Shown here piece by piece: positions 25,186 through 27,648 of a DNA stretch of 27,648 nt. The notes under the pieces were generated by a model that saw nothing but the letters and a program-made list of their open reading frames with translations, was not told the origin of the DNA and made no database searches. Numbering within the stretch: the first letter of the stretch is position 1; the number at the start of each line of letters is the position of its first letter. Location: contig DXVA01000014.1 in the NCBI GenBank assembly GCA_019408975.1, forward strand, positions 439-28,086, in the 5' to 3' direction. This DNA comes from Lentisphaeria bacterium (GTDB lineage: Bacteria > Verrucomicrobiota > Lentisphaeria > Victivallales > UBA1829). The position numbers and the translations under genes are program-made.

Positions 25186-26076
25186 TCAGTTCCGCCGTCC
25201 CTCGCGGTAAAAGAGCGGGGAAATGCCGATGTAGCGTTTGAACTGTGCGGAAAACTCATAGGTGGAAGAATAGCCGAGGCATTCTGCGATCCCGGCGATC
25301 GTCCGCCGTTTATCCTGCAGCAGCGCCGAAGCGGCGTCAAGTTTCCTTCGGACACGGTACTGCCACGGGGAAATGCCGAGGCGCGCTTTGAACACTTTGC
25401 GGAAATGTTCATATCCCCATCCGTGCCGGGCGCAGAACTCGTGCAGGTCCACTGTCCCGGTGAAATTAGTGCCGAGAGCATGGCACGCCAGCTCGATCAC
25501 ATTTTCCTTTCCCTGCTCCGGCAGGATGATTCCGGTTCCGGTTTGACAACTCCGCAGAAGTTCCAGTACCGTCACGGTAAGTTCCGTCAGACGCTCCTCC
25601 GTGGCATTCTGCAAATCATGGATCAGGCGCCAGATACGCTGCGGCAAATCCGGCACATTGCCCAGTTTCTGAACGGGGCGTTCCGTACGGATGATCCGCA
25701 TGGCACGCAGGGACTGGTAAAACAGCGGGCCGATCTCAAGATATACCTCGACCCAGCCGCTTCCTGTTTCAACGGTATTGCTGTGCGGAATTCCCGGCTG
25801 ACGCTGAAAAAAGGAACCCGCCTCCAGTTGATAACACTGCCCGCGGTCATCCGTGAAAGTCCCCCGCCCGCGCAAAACAATCACCATGACATAACGCGGG
25901 GAAATGAAGTTCAGAAAATCAACTCCGCCCTCCTTGCATGTAATCCCCGCGCCGATTCCTTCCCGGGAACAGGCGACGCCCATCGACCGGAAAACCATGA
26001 TCCTCCTGCCGCACCCGATTCCGGGAAACGGCGGACAATCCGCATTATTACCATTTTGCATATCTATTCTTACCAT
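25186..26076 (-). CDS. AraC-family regulator divergent from the beta-galactosidase gene
   Basis: I place the start at the ATG giving M-V-R-I-D-M (296 residues), with AGG eight bases upstream. The longer reading begins with TTG and would run almost to the next gene. The N-terminal cupin domain spans about 50-115 (Y-V-M-V-I-V-L-R-G-R-G, L-E-A-G-S-F-F, and I-P-H-S-N). The C-terminal AraC domain spans about 195-292, with V-D-L-H-E-F-C-A-R-H-G-W-G-Y-E-H-F-R-K-V-F-K and A-E-C-L-G-Y-S-S-T-Y-E-F-S-A-Q-F-K-R-Y-I-G-I-S-P. It is divergent from the GH2 gene with about 100 bp between, so it very likely controls that gene. The ATG at 26061 is an alternative start. Confidence 0.92.
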   Translation of the reverse strand: MVRIDMQNGNNADCPPFPGIGCGRRIMVFRSMGVACSREGIGAGITCKEGGVDFLNFISPRYVMVIVLRGRGTFTDDRGQCYQLEAGSFFQRQPGIPHSNTVETGSGWVEVYLEIGPLFYQSLRAMRIIRTERPVQKLGNVPDLPQRIWRLIHDLQNATEERLTELTVTVLELLRSCQTGTGIILPEQGKENVIELACHALGTNFTGTVDLHEFCARHGWGYEHFRKVFKARLGISPWQYRVRRKLDAASALLQDKRRTIAGIAECLGYSSTYEFSAQFKRYIGISPLFYREGRRN

Positions 26077-26177
26077 CGAACCTATTCCGGTTTGAAAAAA
26101 AGAATCTATATTAAGCGGTAATGTAAATCGGCTTTTTCTAAAATCAACAAGAAAAAAATACAAAGGGAGATTCTTTC

Positions 26178-27648
26178 ATGAATTTCAAACTGGATGAGTT
26201 GATCTATCAGAGTCCCGAGTGCGCCGGAATGAACAGGGAACCGAACCGTTCCCCTCTTTTCCCGTTCAACACGGAGTCCGAAGCCCGTCACGCCGGACAG
26301 AATCGCGGTCCATGGCACCGGACGCTGAACGGCGACTGGAAGTTCCGTTATTATGATAAGCCGCAGGAGGTTCCCGGGAATTTCATGATGCCGTCCGTCA
26401 ACGATTCCAGATGGAAGACAATCGACGTTCCAAGCTGCTGGGATATGCGCGGCTATGATTATCCACATTATACCAACGCACAAATGCCCTGGCAGGAACT
26501 GCCGCCGAAGGTTCCGGCGGAACGCAATCCAACGGGAGTCTACCGAAGGACATTCGACATTCCGGAAAACTGGTCCGGCAGGCGTGTCATCCTCCATTTC
26601 GACGGCGTGGAGTCCTGTTTCGCCGCCTATGTCAACGGTTCCGCGGCGGGCATGAGCAAGGACTCGCGCGGCTCCACGGAATTCGATGTGACGGAACTCG
26701 TCAGGACAGGCAGAAATCAGATCACCGTCCTTGTCATCAAATGGTCGGACGGCACTTTCATCGAAGATCAGGATCACTGGTGGCACGCGGGAATCGTGCG
26801 CAGCGTCTACCTTTATTCCACCGGGAAAAACCACATTGCCGATGTGCATGTCACGGCAACGCTTGACGATACCTTTGAAAACGGCCTCCTGAAAGTCGAT
26901 ATGCAGACGGGACACACCCGGAAAATCGATCCCGAAAATGCCCCGTCTCTTGCTGTCCGCGTGTATGATAAGAATGACGCTCTTGTTTTTGAGCAGAAGC
27001 AGAACTGCGGCAGGCATCCTGCGCTCAAATGGGGAATTGCGGATTACCGCAGGATTCATACAGGCGTCTCCGGCACGATTGAAAAAGTCCTCCCGTGGAG
27101 CGCCGAGGTTCCCGCGCTTTACACTCTGACTGTAACCCTCTACGATGAAAAAGGCAAAGAACTGGAAGCCGTCTCCCAGCGGATCGGTTTCCGCACGGTC
27201 AAGGTGGAAAAACGCCAGCTTCTGGTCAATGGACAGCCCGTCCTGATCTGCGGAGTCAACCGGCACGAGCATGATGATTTGAACGGTCGTACAGTTTCCA
27301 TGGAACTGATGCGAAAAGACCTTGTCCTGATGAAACAGTTCAACATCAATGCGATCCGCACGTCCCACTATCCCGACGCGCCGGAATTTTACGATCTCTG
27401 CGACGAATACGGTTTTTATGTGATCGACGAGGCGAATCTGGAATGCCATGCTTTTTACAACGACCTTACCAATAATCCGGCATGGATCACCGCGTTCGCC
27501 GACCGCGCCATGCGCATGGTCATGCGCGATAAAAATCATCCATGCGTCATTCTCTGGTCGCTCGGAAACGAATCCGGCGTCGGCCCCAACCATGCCGCGA
27601 TGGAAGGCTGGATCCGCCATTATGACCCCTCGCGCCCCGTGCATTATG
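26178..27648 (+). CDS. lacZ: GH2 beta-galactosidase (LacZ-like), 3' end outside window
   Basis: The first 490 residues are visible. AGGGAG lies eight bases before the ATG. There is no signal peptide, so it is cytoplasmic. Residues 35-215 are the GH2 sugar-binding jelly roll (L-N-G-D-W-K-F, F-D-G-V-E-S, W-W-H-A-G-I-V-R-S-V), followed by the immunoglobulin-like domain (220-340) and the TIM barrel. N-R-H-E-H-D (361-366) and I-L-W-S-L-G-N-E-S-G (458-467) are family signatures. Glu465 corresponds to the catalytic acid/base Glu461 of E. coli LacZ; the nucleophile glutamate lies beyond the edge. The spacing matches full LacZ, so a protein of about 1000 residues is expected. It hydrolyses terminal beta-galactosides. 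Related GH2 enzymes can have other specificities, so the symbol is tentative. Confidence 0.93.
   Translation, partial: MNFKLDELIYQSPECAGMNREPNRSPLFPFNTESEARHAGQNRGPWHRTLNGDWKFRYYDKPQEVPGNFMMPSVNDSRWKTIDVPSCWDMRGYDYPHYTNAQMPWQELPPKVPAERNPTGVYRRTFDIPENWSGRRVILHFDGVESCFAAYVNGSAAGMSKDSRGSTEFDVTELVRTGRNQITVLVIKWSDGTFIEDQDHWWHAGIVRSVYLYSTGKNHIADVHVTATLDDTFENGLLKVDMQTGHTRKIDPENAPSLAVRVYDKNDALVFEQKQNCGRHPALKWGIADYRRIHTGVSGTIEKVLPWSAEVPALYTLTVTLYDEKGKELEAVSQRIGFRTVKVEKRQLLVNGQPVLICGVNRHEHDDLNGRTVSMELMRKDLVLMKQFNINAIRTSHYPDAPEFYDLCDEYGFYVIDEANLECHAFYNDLTNNPAWITAFADRAMRMVMRDKNHPCVILWSLGNESGVGPNHAAMEGWIRHYDPSRPVHY

Noticed and set aside
26077..26177. Promoter of the beta-galactosidase gene
   Set aside because: TTGAAA and TATATT occur but only 9 bases apart; no pair with proper spacing was found, so none is listed.
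26106..27644. 512-codon minus-strand open frame
   Set aside because: It lies opposite the GH2 beta-galactosidase, which has unmistakable family signatures.

Overview
The window looks like a piece of a Lentisphaerota (Victivallis-like) chromosome, or that of a close PVC-group relative. I infer this from gene content and cannot test it by search. Evidence: many secreted and cytoplasmic glycoside-hydrolase-like proteins, a tandem pair of DUF4838-type proteins, pilin-like proteins with an F-T-L-[IV]-E-L-L N-terminus sitting inside sugar-enzyme operons, AraC and GntR/LacI-type regulators beside each operon, and good Shine-Dalgarno sites. There are no tRNA, rRNA, CRISPR or phage genes, and no transporter genes. 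It reads as carbohydrate-degradation gene sets, each with its own regulator.

Left part (1-10.5 kb). A four-gene leftward operon starts from a promoter at about 6417-6444: a small barrel-like protein of unknown family, a secreted SGNH esterase, a paralogue of the first protein, and a large secreted GH-A-like glycosidase that runs off the left edge and carries an apparent -1 frameshift near its 5' end. A divergent AraC regulator (6516-7373) shares the promoter region. A lone 1033-residue cytoplasmic glycosidase-like gene (7380-10481, minus) of unrecognised family has its own promoter.

Middle (10.5-18.05 kb). A 410-bp intergenic stretch holds a small palindrome-rich element between 12-bp direct repeats. 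It also holds a strong sigma70-type promoter with an inverted repeat over the -10 box. Rightwards follow a GntR/LacI-type regulator, two tandem DUF4838 paralogues and a pilin-like gene with an unusually long leader, ending at a terminator hairpin (18020-18049) shared with the convergent next operon.

Right part (18.05-27.65 kb). A leftward operon encodes a pilin-like protein, a 976-residue secreted multidomain glycosidase and a GH78 alpha-L-rhamnosidase-like enzyme. The first two genes look AT-richer than their surroundings. A divergent AraC regulator (23503) faces it. A beta-carbonic anhydrase, another AraC regulator and a divergent GH2 beta-galactosidase (cut by the right edge) complete the window.

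Working model (inference): secreted barrels, the esterase and DUF4838 proteins trim a complex rhamnose/galactose-containing glycan outside the cytoplasm. The pilin-like proteins may help display or export components. Cytoplasmic GH78, GH2 and the 1033-residue enzyme finish imported oligosaccharides. The most unusual themes are the pilin-like gene in each of two separately regulated operons, the long pilin leader with a perfect 12-bp palindrome at the processing site, and several glycosidase-like proteins I cannot assign to a family.
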